Part shown: positions 9,570 through 17,150 of the stretch, piece after piece
How the letters are laid out: each line of letters starts with the position of its first letter
Numbering within the stretch: the first letter of the stretch is position 1
Assembly: GCA_963575745.1 (NCBI GenBank)
Contig: CAUYUJ010007432.1
Span: 1 to 32,140 of the forward strand
Direction: 5' to 3'
From: Prorocentrum cordatum
Lineage: Eukaryota; Sar; Dinophyceae; Prorocentrales; Prorocentraceae
Length of the DNA stretch: 32,140 nucleotides
Program-made: the position numbers and the translations under genes
Notes under the pieces: generated by a model
What the model saw: only the letters and a program-made list of their open reading frames with translations
Database searches by the model: none
Told to the model about the DNA's origin: nothing

Positions 9570-9930
9570 TGCACGATCCTCGAGTGGGTGCGCGTGGGAT
9601 GAGGGGTCTAAGAGTCAGCAGCCGTGCGGGAGGTGCACAATCCTCGATCGGGCGCGCAGGGAACGAGGGTTAAGGCATTTTCTGCCATGCGCCATGCGGG
9701 AAAAATAGTGGGCTTGTTTTCCACTGCCACTACCAAAGTAGGTGGGGGAGGGGGTCCTCTTCTTCCTCCTCCGCCCCCTAATTCTCCAACTCCTTCCCCC
9801 CTCCAACTTATGGTGGATGTGGTGGTGGAAAACAGGCCCAGCAAAGAACACCATCCTCGAGCGGGAAGGGGGGAATGAGGGATTGGGCCATGCTGGAAAT
9901 GCACCATCCTCGAGCGGGCACGAGGGAGGT
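9570..9930 (+). repeat. Four copies of a CATCCTCGAGCGGG motif
   Basis: TGCACGATCCTCGAGTGGG (9570), TGCACAATCCTCGATCGGG (9630), CACCATCCTCGAGCGGG (about 9849) and TGCACCATCCTCGAGCGGG (about 9900) each lead into a GAGGG-containing tail, so the unit is about 36 bp. The second and third copies bracket the family-D element. Confidence 0.6.
9706..9842. mobile_element. Fold-back element, family D, copy 2
   Basis: The left arm TGGGCTTGTTTTCCACTGCC and right arm GGTGGTGGAAAACAGGCCCA are inverted copies (about 26 bp, five mismatches). They enclose a pyrimidine-rich core (CCTCTTCTTCCTCCTCCGCC). The arms resemble those of 421-660. Confidence 0.6.
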
Positions 9931-10102
9931 GGCCTCGGACAGGAGGGGGCGGTTCTCGCAGGAGTCTGCTGGCATAGAGGGAGCGGCGGCCCCTGGCCGG
10001 AGCTCAGAAGAACCCTACCAGAGAGACCTTGGCCTTCTTCCACGCCTCAACGTGCAAGGGGGCACGGTGGCGGAGAAGGACACAGGATGCGGGGAAGGTG
10101 AG

Positions 10103-10200
10103 GAGGAGGAAGAGGAGGAGGAGGAGGAGGAGGAGGAGGAGGAGGAGGAGGAGGGAGGAGGAGGAGGAGGAGGACGAGGAGGAGGAGGTAGGAGGGAGGG
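10103..10200. repeat. GGA trinucleotide array
   Basis: About 30 GGA/GAG triplets with few interruptions. Frames through it read poly-Glu, poly-Arg or poly-Gly. It lies about 500 bp upstream of the GH2 start codon; any regulatory role is unknown. Confidence 0.9.
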
Positions 10201-10698
10201 AACCAGTGTAAACCCAGGAGTGAGGGAACCAGTGGAAAACCCGAGGGAGGGGCACGGTGGCGGATACACTAGCTGCACGAGTTATATTTCTTTTCCCCCC
10301 GCCAGCCTTGGACAAAGCAGTCTGCACCCTCTGGACCATACCGATGGTGTCGTGGTCAGGAGGGTGGTCTCCAGGAGGGGACATCAGGACCAACCTTTTC
10401 TACAATTGCAGGGGTGGGTCACCGTACAAATCACCGGCGCCGGGTTTCCTCGCGAACTGGTCCTCCAAGGGCCGATCCTCGTCCCATGGGGCCATCAGAC
10501 AACGACCCGCGACCAGAAGCCGGACGTCGGGACGGGATCGAGAGCTCTGGAGTTCATATCGTGAAGAAGCGGCGTCGGAGGTCTGGACAGGCCTGCCTCG
10601 TCTTCTGTTGCCATGTCGGTTCAAGGTGCGGGAGGGAAGGGGATGCCGATGCGCCATCATGCGGGGCTCTGCGAGGCTGTCGAGTCAGACCCGTGACT

Positions 10699-11026
10699 AT
10701 GGTGCAGCTCGACGATGAGGCGGGGCTCCTGCTGAGCGAGCAGGGTCCACAGGGTCCGCGCCTTTCGCGCGCGTGCGGGTCTTCATCGAACCCGAAGGCG
10801 ATCATTGCTATCGCCATCGTCCTCGCCTCCGCAGCGGCAGCGGCGCTCTCGGCCTCAGGACTGGCACGCGCTCCCGAGGCGCCCGTCGCCGCCCGCGCCC
10901 TGAGCGGAGGCCGCCTGCAGACCCGCTGGAGCGCGGGCGCGGCGAGCGGCGCCGCCTGGGCGGAGCACCCGCGCCCAACGATGGTGCGGCAGCCGCACGC
11001 GTGGCGCACCCTGAACGGCGCATGGC
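10699..11026 (+). CDS. GH2 exon 1: anchor and start of the sugar-binding domain
   Basis: Encodes an acidic N-terminus, an Ala/Ile/Leu-rich hydrophobic segment (IIAIAIVLASAAAAAL), a linker and the family-typical HPRPTMVRQPHAWRTLNG. It ends at GCATGGC immediately before the introner-like element, whose first bases (GAAGGAG) would be a GA donor. Confidence 0.75.
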
Positions 11027-14000
11027 GAAGGAGAAGAAGCGGCACGAGCGTGAGCTCGTGGCGCTCCGCGCGGAGCTCTTGGATCCGCGCTGGGCCCCGC
11101 CGGCGGCGCCTCTGGCGCGCTCCGCGCGCCGGGGGGGGGGGCCCGGCGCGGATGCGAGGAGTCCGCGCGGAGAGCCACGAGTTCATGCTGATGCGCTTTT
11201 CTCTTCTTTTAGCATGGCCGTACACTGTCATCCGCGTCCCACGATCGTGCGGATCCCTCGACGAGCTTGCCGCAGAGTGGGCCAATGCAGACCAGAGCCG
11301 AATACGCCAGCAGGGCGTCATCTCGGTCCCTTTCAGTATTGAGTCGAGCCTGAGCGGCGTCGGCCGCAGGCTGGGAGGAGACGAAGCCCTGTTCTACAAT
11401 AGATCGGTGGACGTCCCCCTCAAGCCAGGGCAGCGGTATTTGTTGCACTTCGAGTCCGTTGACTACGAGTGCGTCATAATGGTCAACGGGGAGCATGCTG
11501 GCTCTCACAAAGGTGGCCATTCGCCTTTCGAATTCGATGTCACCGAGTTGCTGCATGACGGGCCAAACGAATTCACCGTCGGTGTCAGAGACACGATGTC
11601 CCCTTTCACGCTCACGGGCAAGCAATCTCTGCATGGTGGGACGATTTGGTACAGTGCCTCGTCTGGCATCAGAGGCACTGTCTGGCTGGAGACTGTTCCT
11701 GACACGTTTATCTTAGGTTGCAAGTCCTGAAGCATGGACCCTGGTATAACCTTGGTGTTAATCTGGCCCAATCTCGTCCAGTCCGCCTTAATCAGGCCTA
11801 ATCCCGCTCAGCTGTTTTCTAGATGAACGTTATTCGATATTCTCTGGCTCAGTATCCTGCCAATCCAGCTTAGTCGGTCTCAATCGCGCCCACAAGGAAC
11901 TTCCAGGAGTTGGAACCTAATTTGTAAGGAATCTCAAGATCACCACAAACTCAAGCCCAGCAGTCATCCATGTGGAGGTAGATGTCGACGGCAGTCGACC
12001 AGTGGAGGTTAAATTGAGCGTTCTGGACGGAACCGAGACAGTGGCCACGGCCTACTGTGCCCAGGGTGAGCCTTGCATAGCGCCTGTGTCCGCGGCCAAA
12101 CTTTGGAGTCCAGCGTCGCCTTTCCTCTACGACCTATCGGTGGAGCTTGTGGCTGACGGCACCCAGGTGGACGCGGTGCAGTCTTATGCTGGCATCCGAA
12201 CGGTGGGGAAGAGGCGTGACCCCAGCGGAAATTACAGGTTCACCCTGAACGACGAGTTCGTCTTCCACTACGGCGTCCTGGACCAAGGATGGTGGCCCGA
12301 TGGTGGACTGACTCCGCCATTCGAAGGAGCAAAACTGCATAAACATAGACTTTTGACGGTCCGCGCGGATTTCTTGGATCGGCGCTGGGGCCCCCCCCTG
12401 GCAGCGCTTCCGGCGCCGCCCCTGGCGCGCTCCGCGCGCCAGGAAGGGGGGTTCCAGCGCCAATCCAAGACATCCACGCGGACCGACGAAAGTTCATTCA
12501 TGTTCGTGCCGATGTTTCTTCTTCTAGCGATCGGACGCTGCGATGCGATTCGACGTAGACTTCGTGAAGGCCAGCGGCTTCAACGTCATCCGCAAGCACA
12601 TGAAAGTGGAGCCTCGGCGCTTCTACGCCCACTGCGACCGCGTGGGCGTGATGGTGTGGCAGGACCAGCCTGCGGCCCCGGGCTGCGAGGGAGGACCCTG
12701 GGCTCAAAGGTCAGGGAAGACAGCTATCGGGTTGGGAGGATGGGGTTGGGAGAAATGAGGATATCTCGAAGAAGAAAAAACGCTATAAACACAAACTTTG
12801 GCGCTCCGCGCGGATTTCTTGGATCTGCGCTGGGCCTCCCTGGCGGCGCCTCCGGCGCCGTAGCGCGCCAGGGGGGGGTCCAGTGCAGATCCAAGAAATC
12901 CGCGCGGCGTGCCAAAAGTTTATGTTTATCGCGTTTTCCTTCAAATATCTTTACCCGTAGGCGGCCGAAGGTATCGTTCATTGCATCTGGATGCTATTGC
13001 TCATGCCCTGCATCCTCCCAACCCCGTCCTCCCAACACGATAACTGTTCTCCTCGGAAGAGGACGTGGGTCAATGCAGGCGGGGGTCGGTCGGGCAGCTG
13101 GATCTTGCAGGATCCTGCGGAGCCAGGGCTGCACTGACCCAGGTTCGCGCGCATGATCCCGCAGGAAAGTGTGTGATCCTGAAACCCCGACTGGTCCAGG
13201 TTTGCGTTGCTCCGGGTCAGCATGTCCCCGAAGGAAAACTGCCGTGCGGCCCCAAGACGCGGTCGGTGAGCCCCGGCCACTGGTCGAGCTCCATTGAGAG
13301 TGCCAAAGACTTTACCGGAAGAAGGGAACCTGGCATAAGCACTAGGTAGGCGCGGATCATCGGATCGGCTCTGGACCCTTCTGGCGGAGGCCGCCACTGG
13401 CGCGCTCGCGCCAGGGAGGGGGGTCACCGCCGATCCAAGAAATCCGCGCGGATCTCCGAAAGTTTATTTTTGTCCAGCTTTTCTTCTTCTCTGTACGGCG
13501 CAGCGCGAGGCGCAGTGGCCGGAAGAGGCTCACCAGCAGTACCTCGCGGAGCTCACCGAGATGATCCGCACGCTGCAGAACCACCCGTCCGTCGTCGTGT
13601 GGGTTCCCTTCAACGAGGCGTGGGGCCAGCATAGGACGACCGAGGTCGGCGAGATGATCGAGCGCGCCGATCCCACGCGGCTGGTCAACGTGGCGAGCGG
13701 CGGGAACTTCTGGCCCGTCGGCGACATCGCGGACAGGCACAGCTACCCGAACCCGAAGTTCGAGACCGGCGACGAGCGGTCCTCTCCATGACGAAAGGGG
13801 TCCATGAGCGACAGGGGCCAGAGTTTGTTCACCGTTCTCGGCCTGTCAGGTGCTCCTCCGCGGCCCAGGGACCACCAGAGAGCGAGCGGGGACGAAGAGC
13901 TGGTCCAGGTGAAGCCCCGGGGTCCCAGGCCCGTTTTCTGCAGAACCCCTCTCCTTCGTGGCAAGGTTCCGCGACTACGTGAAGGTGGTGGGGGAGTTCG

Positions 14001-15068
14001 GCGGCCACGCGCTGCCGGTGGAGGGGCACACTTGGGAGAGGGCCCACGCGAACACGTTTGGCTACACCCATGCCGAGGACCCGCAGGATCTCCTCCGATC
14101 GTCGGAGGCCTAGAAGTTGGCATCAAGAGCAGCATCGGCCGCCGTCTCCGCCAAGGGAAGATGATCACCATTCTCGGTTGCGGTGGTAATGTCAGGTCGG
14201 GCGTGTCCCTCTACAGGAGGAGGAGGAGGAGGAGGAGGAGGAGGAGGAGGAGGAGGAGGAGGAGGAGGAGGAGGAGGAGTTTCAAAAGTAGTCAAAAAAT
14301 AGTCCTGGGACGATTTCTAGACTGTTTTTGAACATTTCTGAATGTATGTTTGGACTATAGCTGATCTTTCGCCCAAGGTCCGCCTGCAGGGGGACATGCC
14401 CGACCTAATGGTAATATCGAGGCCCCTCAGGTGGCTGGAGCTGAACCGGAACGCCTCGCCTCCACGATACATCGGCAGTGCTGGCTCGGCGGCCAAGGAT
14501 TCGTCTGTCTTAGCCTTAAGTCGGGCCTGCCCCTCTACAGGAGGAATATCCAAAAATAGTTAAACAATAGTCAGGGTACGATTTTTCAACCATATTTGAG
14601 CATTTTTTTGGGGGGTGGGTGGGGGGGTATTTTTGTCTATCCTTTATATTTCGTCCAAAATCCTTCTGTGGGGGGACACGCCCGACCTAATCTTTGCCTC
14701 CGCGGCAAGAACCAACATTGCAGTCGCGAAAATTCCGTGGCCAAAATATGTTGCTTGATCATCATTCTCCCCGATGGAAGAGACACCCGATGTTAGCAGC
14801 GGTGCTATCTTCTAGGCCTTCGAAATCGTACAACGATTCTTTTCATGTTCTTACGCAGTTGGTGAAGAGTGGCGTCGCAGGTGCCATCTACACGCAGACC
14901 ACTGACGTGGAGCGCGAGCTGAACGGTCTGCTGACGTACGACCGCGAGGTGGCCAAGCTGAGCGCCGAGCAGCTCCGAGAAATTCACGGAGGCGGAGGTG
15001 TGCTCCGCGTCCCTGACGGGGAACTTCTTTTCCAGTGGGCGGCGGATGCGCTCACGGCTGAGAGCTAG
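10699..15068 (+). CDS. Glycoside hydrolase family 2 (beta-galactosidase/beta-glucuronidase-like), spliced gene
   Basis: A retaining GH2 glycosidase, expected to cleave beta-linked sugars. Proposed exons: 10699-11026, 11213-11705, 11929-12322, 12528-12709, 12961-12970 (10-nt microexon, tentative), 13504-13778, 13966-14100 and 14816-15068. They join with consistent phase into 689 codons plus stop. Order: hydrophobic anchor (about residues 34-50), sugar-binding domain (about 95-275), Ig-like domain (about 275-385), TIM barrel to the end. Diagnostic motifs are HPRPTMVR, GVLDQGWWPDG, FNVIRKHMKVEP, MVWQDQP, NHPSVVVWVPFNEAWGQ (acid/base Glu about 507), VVGEFGGHALPVEGH (nucleophile Glu about 571) and AIYTQTTDVE. 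The anchor suggests secretion or membrane attachment. The start ATG was chosen because it precedes the anchor in frame; the frame is also open upstream. The substrate cannot be told. Confidence 0.88.
11027..11212 (+). mobile_element. Introner-like element, family A, copy 2, forming GH2 intron 1
   Basis: The whole 186-nt intron is one fold-back element. It starts GAAGGAGAAGAAGC and ends in the pyrimidine tract CTTTTCTCTTCTTTTAG. The flanks carry an exact 7-bp direct repeat, GCATGGC (11020-11026 and 11212-11218). The A of the acceptor AG is the last base of the element and the G is the first base of the right-hand duplication. GA-AG splicing keeps frame and leaves 6 duplicated nt (Pro-Trp). Arms GTGGCGCTCCGCGCGGA and TCCGCGCGGAGAGCCAC pair. 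Confidence 0.8.
11213..11705 (+). CDS. GH2 exon 2: sugar-binding domain
   Basis: Encodes the jelly-roll carbohydrate-binding part, including VPFSIESSLSGVGR, FYNRSVDVP, LHFESVDYECVIMVNG and GIRGTVWLETVPDT. The 3' boundary is a GT donor inside ACGTTTATC (phase 2). It joins in frame to NLKITTN of the next exon. Confidence 0.85.
11706..11928 (+). other. GH2 intron 2 (GT-AG, 223 nt, no fold-back element)
   Basis: Bounded by GTTTATCTTAGG and TTTGTAAG. Both phases are 2. It contains repeated short phrases such as AATCYGGCC and CCTAATC but no family-A element, so it is a useful ordinary-intron contrast within the same gene. Confidence 0.65.
11929..12322 (+). CDS. GH2 exon 3: Ig-like domain and start of the TIM barrel
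   Basis: Encodes NLKITTNSSPAVIHVEVDVD, then LWSPASPFLYDLSVEL, the SYAGIRTVG strand typical of the end of the GH2 Ig-like domain, and GVLDQGWWPDGGLTPPF at the barrel entrance. It ends at CCATTC, just before GAAGGAG of the next element. Confidence 0.85.
12323..12527 (+). mobile_element. Introner-like element, family A, copy 3, forming GH2 intron 3
   Basis: Starts GAAGGAGCAAAACTGCATAA and ends GATGTTTCTTCTTCTAG. As in intron 1, it spans the intron from GA donor to AG acceptor. Possible 7-bp duplication GCCATTC/GCGATCG (4 of 7, diverged). GA-AG splicing keeps the frame and adds two residues (PPF-RS-DAAM). Arms GGTCCGCGCGGATTTCTTGG and CCAAGACATCCACGCGGACC pair around a GC-rich apex. Confidence 0.8.
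12528..12709 (+). CDS. GH2 exon 4: TIM-barrel core
   Basis: Encodes SDAAMRFDVDFVKASGFN, VIRKHMKVEPRRFYAHCDRV and GVMVWQDQPAAPG, the conserved barrel strands of GH2. The proposed donor is GTCAGGG after CTCAAAG (phase 2). A GC donor at 12702 (phase 0) would join directly to exon 6 and remove the need for the microexon. Confidence 0.8.
12768..12943 (+). mobile_element. Introner-like element, family A, copy 4 (nested inside intronic DNA)
   Basis: Starts GAAGAAGAAAAAACGC and ends ATCGCGTTTTCCTTCA. ATATCT occurs directly on both sides (12761-12766 and 12945-12950), a likely target duplication. Arms GGCGCTCCGCGCGG and CCGCGCGGCGTGCC pair. Unlike copies 2 and 3, it does not supply the splice sites: a GT donor lies upstream at 12710 and the nearest AG is 10 nt beyond the right ATATCT. 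Confidence 0.75.
12961..12970 (+). CDS. GH2 exon 5: tentative 10-nt microexon
   Basis: GCGGCCGAAG is preceded by CCCGTAG and followed by GTATCG. Its 10 nt convert the phase-2 end of exon 4 to phase 0, which is what exon 6 requires. It adds about three residues in a region that varies in GH2 proteins. A GC donor in exon 4 is an alternative, and the microexon lies inside an apparent inverted-repeat element. Confidence 0.35.
13318..13490 (+). mobile_element. Introner-like element, family A, copy 5, in the GH2 intron before exon 6
   Basis: Starts GAAGAAGGGAACCTGGCATA and ends CAGCTTTTCTTCTTCT. An 8-bp flanking pair CTTTACCG/CTGTACGG matches at 6 of 8 positions. The left arm is eroded (GGCGCGGATCATCGGATCGG) while the right arm keeps CCGATCCAAGAAATCCGCGC. 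The pyrimidine tract contributed by the element lies just upstream of the used acceptor GTACGGCGCAG. Confidence 0.7.
13504..13778 (+). CDS. GH2 exon 6: catalytic acid/base exon
   Basis: Encodes REAQWPEEAHQQYLAELTEM, IRTLQNHPSVVVWVPFNEAW (the Glu of FNEAW is the acid/base by family knowledge), RADPTRLVNVASGGNFWPV and GDIADRHSYPNPKF. The GGNFWPVGD and WPEEAH wording places it near GH2 sequences of the YTQTTDVE type rather than classical LacZ. GT donor at 13779, phase 2. Confidence 0.88.
13779..13965 (+). other. GH2 intron before exon 7 (GT-AG, 187 nt)
   Basis: Starts GTCCTCTCC and ends CTCCTTCGTGGCAAG. The phase-2 junction CG|G restores Arg. No fold-back element is evident. Confidence 0.7.
13966..14100 (+). 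CDS. GH2 exon 7: catalytic nucleophile exon
   Basis: Encodes FRDYVKVVGEFGGHALPVEG, then HTWERAHANTFGYTHAEDPQ and DLLR. The Glu of GEFGG matches the nucleophile position of this GH2 group. GT donor GTCGGAG at 14101, phase 2. Confidence 0.88.
14191..14409 (+). mobile_element. Family B terminal-inverted-repeat element with a GGA array, in the last GH2 intron
   Basis: The left end GTCAGGTCGGGCGTGTCCCT and right end AGGGGGACATGCCCGACCTA are inverted repeats (about 25 bp). The hexamer GGTAAT flanks both sides (14185-14190 and 14410-14415), a likely target-site duplication. After the left end comes a pure array of about 22 GGA triplets (14216-14278), then a T-rich middle with TAGTCAAAAAATAGTCC. No protein is encoded, so it is non-autonomous. 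Confidence 0.75.
14516..14690 (+). mobile_element. Family B terminal-inverted-repeat element, second copy in the same intron
   Basis: The left end TTAAGTCGGGCCTGCCCCTC and right end GGGGGGACACGCCCGACCTA are inverted. The middle (AATATCCAAAAATAGTTAAA, CAATAGTCAGGGTACGATTT, TTTCGTCCAAAATCC) aligns with 14191-14409 minus the GGA array. No clear target duplication. Confidence 0.7.
14816..15068 (+). CDS. GH2 exon 8: C-terminal exon with the YTQTTDVE motif
   Basis: The acceptor is GCTATCTTCTAG. Encodes SYNDSFHVLTQLVKSGVAGA, then IYTQTTDVERELNGLLTYDR and EVAKLSAEQLREIH, followed by about 25 less conserved residues and TAG. The exon length brings the total to a multiple of three and the motif marks the end of the GH2 barrel. 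Confidence 0.88.
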
Positions 15069-15535
15069 CCTGCCCCGTGCATAGAGTCCGGGAGGAGCGG
15101 CCGGTAGAGCAGATCTGTTTCGGGCTTCCTTGATCCTTAGTTACTCCTCGCCCCGCCCTCGATCTCGTTGGTCCCGCTCGGTGCCCACGGATCCATTTCG
15201 TCCCTGTCGGTTGATGCATCGAGTCTTGTTGTTGTCGCATAGTCTCACCACTGACCGCGCCCCGGCGCCACCCTGCCGTGCCCCCGCGGCACCTAGACTG
15301 CAGGCCGCTTGTGCACTTGTCCGGTGGCTTCTCATGGTCACTCAAGGTGTTCAGCTTGTCCAGCCAGGCACGCGCTGCGCAGGGCGCTCCGGAAGGGATT
15401 TGCTCGAGGAGGCGCTCCGATGCTTCTTGCCCAGCCATCCCCGTGGTGGTATGGACCTTCATTTGGAGGAGGCAGCGCCCCGCGTCTCACTCACTCCTCC
15501 TTCTTCCTCCCCCCCTCCCTCCTCCTCCCCCCCTC
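15069..15535. other. Downstream flank of the GH2 gene; possible exon on either strand
   Basis: Between about 15290 and 15480 both strands stay open with plausible composition. Plus reads ALVRWLLMVTQGVQLVQPG; minus reads MAGQEASERLLEQIPSG and ARAWLDKLNTLSDHEKPPD. Neither is recognised. The minus reading looks more like a soluble protein but has no supporting motif. The end (15495-15535) is a CCT/CCCTCC tract. Confidence 0.3.
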
Positions 15536-15710
15536 CCTAAACATACACTCTTGGCGCTCCGCGCGGATTTCTTGGATCCGCGCTGGGCCCCCCCCGCGGC
15601 GCCTCCGGCGCCGCCCCTGGCGCGCTCCGCACGCTAGGGAGAGAGCGCAGATCCAAGAAATCCGTGCGGAGCGCCAAAAGTTTCTGTGTGTGCAATTGTT
15701 TCTTCTTCTA
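15536..15710 (+). mobile_element. Introner-like element, family A, copy 6
   Basis: The left end keeps AAACATACACTCTTGGCGC (the outer GAAGAAG part is replaced by a pyrimidine tract); the right end is CAATTGTTTCTTCTTCTA. Arms CTTGGCGCTCCGCGCGGATT and AATCCGTGCGGAGCGCCAAA are almost perfect complements around a CCGCGGCGCCTCCGGCGCCG apex. Probably intronic by analogy, but no flanking exons are certain. Confidence 0.75.
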
Positions 15711-15769
15711 TCTTCCCGCCCTTGCTTCTGCCCTCCGCATGCCCATGTCTGCTCACCTCTCGCGCGGTT

Positions 15770-15935
15770 GGTTCGTGGTCCCACAGGGAGGAGCTCGACC
15801 CAGGGCCCCAGTGCCGCCGTTCGCATGCGCCTCTCCCGCCCATTACGGCACACCACTCGCACGGCTCGTGGCCCCATAGGTACCTCCACCCAGGGATCCA
15901 GTGCCGCCGTTCGCCTGCGCCCAAGAGCGACGACG
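15770..15935. repeat. 93-bp tandem duplication
   Basis: GGTTCGTGGTCCCACAGG at 15770 and GGCTCGTGGCCCCATAGG at 15863 start two units. Both continue with CGACCCAGGGCCCCAGTGCC / CCACCCAGGGATCCAGTGCC and GCCGTTCGCATGCGCC / GCCGTTCGCCTGCGCC. The period is 93 bp, a multiple of three, so it could be coding or neutral. Unidentified. Confidence 0.65.
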
Positions 15936-16043
15936 CGTCATCGGTCGAATGCTCTGTGTGGCGTGACGTGTGTCGCTCAAGCCTGCTGCATTGATTTAGA
16001 CTTTGGGGTATCTGTCGTAGGTGCGTAGGCTTGGAGGGCGGTC

Positions 16044-16640
16044 GTGTGGGAGCACGAGCTTCGCCAACTCCAGGCGCGGCTCCGCGACCCCCTTACCGCC
16101 GCAGGCGCTACCACCGCCGCCGCTTTCGTGGGCTTGGTCATGGACTTTGACGACTTGGGCGACCTCGTGGAGGGTCTTTGCCCGGGACGCGAGGACAAGG
16201 AGGGCGCGGTCGCCTCGCTGGAGAAGCTCTGCGCCGTCGCGACGGGCTGGGCCGCCGGGGGGTCGCGGGCCCTCGCCACGGCCTCCCACGCGGAGATCGC
16301 GGCGCAGGCCACGCCCACGCGTGCGAAGCGTCGCGAGGCGGACGTCGCCTCGGCCGCGCCCCCCCCCATAGCTGGAGCTGCGCCGGCCGATGCCAGGTGG
16401 CCGCGGAGGCTCCGGAGGCGGGAGCTTCCCACGGACGAGCCGAGGAGGCGTGCAGAGGACGCCCGGCGCGCGAGGGCCGTCGAGGCTGCCGCGGGCTTCG
16501 TGCGGGAGGCTGGCTCTGCCCTTGGCAGAAGCGGCCGCAGGGTCCGCTCGGCCAGAGGATACCCTCCAGCGCGCTGGCCAGGGCAGGCGGCGCCGTGCCA
16601 TTCCGAAGAGGACGGCTTTTGGGGGAAGGCGCGCGCGTAG
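16044..16640 (+). CDS. Candidate exon, unknown protein
   Basis: A frame open for about 197 codons. The first third looks protein-like (VWEHELRQLQARLRDPLT, AAFVGLVMDFDDLGDLVEGL, EDKEGAVASLEKLCAVATGW) and the rest is Ala/Arg-rich (EDARRARAVEAAAGFVREAG). No domain recognised. The true exon limits are uncertain: the visible ATG follows an AG-rich context and may be internal. GC-rich composition keeps the other strand open too, so coding is inferred from the amino-acid make-up only. Confidence 0.35.
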   Translation: MWEHELRQLQARLRDPLTAAGATTAAAFVGLVMDFDDLGDLVEGLCPGREDKEGAVASLEKLCAVATGWAAGGSRALATASHAEIAAQATPTRAKRREADVASAAPPPIAGAAPADARWPRRLRRRELPTDEPRRRAEDARRARAVEAAAGFVREAGSALGRSGRRVRSARGYPPARWPGQAAPCHSEEDGFWGKARA

Positions 16641-16789
16641 CTCCTCGCCGCGTGGGGGGTGCCGTGGCCCGCGGAGCTCTCGCTCGCGCGCGTCGGGGTA
16701 TATTGTGACGGCCTCCGGCCAGTGCCGCCGATTTGGGGGGCTCCGGACTCGGTGATCTTCGCGGCTCTGTGGCCTCCTCCCTCCTCGAT

Positions 16790-17130
16790 TCTTCTGGTCC
16801 TTTTTCTTCTCCTCTGGGGGGGTGCCTGGAGCGGTCCCGGGGGGGGGGGTCTGGGGAGGGTTCCGAAGGGGGGGTCCTGGGGGCGGTAGCCGCTAGATCT
16901 GAAGGGGGGTCCCTGGGACCCCCCGAAACATTTTGGGGATGCGCAAACCATTAAGAAAACGCCTGATGGGGGACCGCCCGCCCCCCCCCCCCGACTCCCC
17001 CGTCCCCGGGGGGGTCCAGAGGCAGAGCATTTTTTTTTTTTTTTTTTGAAGAAAAAAGAGGAGAAAAACGCCAGATGCCCCCCCTCCCCCCTACCCCCTC
17101 CCAGGCAGAGCCACCCCGGCGACCCCCCCA
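16790..17130. other. Homopolymer-rich stretch
   Basis: Contains runs of G (about 16840-16850), C (about 16980-16992) and T (about 17031-17047), plus two similar phrases, AAAACGCCTGATGGGGG and AAAAACGCCAGATGCCCC. No gene. Long homopolymers make base calls here less certain. Confidence 0.5.
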
Positions 17131-17150
17131 AGCAGAGCTAACGCTCTTCT

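Larger units (their letters stand above)
12720..13047. repeat. 33-bp inverted repeat enclosing family-A copy 4
   Basis: The left arm 12720-12752 (ACAGCTATCGGGTTGGGAGG...) and right arm 13015-13047 (...CCTCCCAACACGATAACTGT) are inverted copies with 3 mismatches in 33. They lie within GH2 intronic sequence and enclose a complete family-A element. This looks like an older terminal-inverted-repeat element into which copy 4 inserted. The tentative microexon at 12961-12970 would lie inside it, which weakens that call. Confidence 0.6.

Noticed and set aside
15977-17131. 384-codon minus-strand open frame as a gene
   Set aside because: Its translation is Ala/Ser/Arg/Pro-rich and lies antisense to a better plus-strand candidate exon (16044-16640). 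GC-rich sequence keeps the antisense frame open. Neither is certain.
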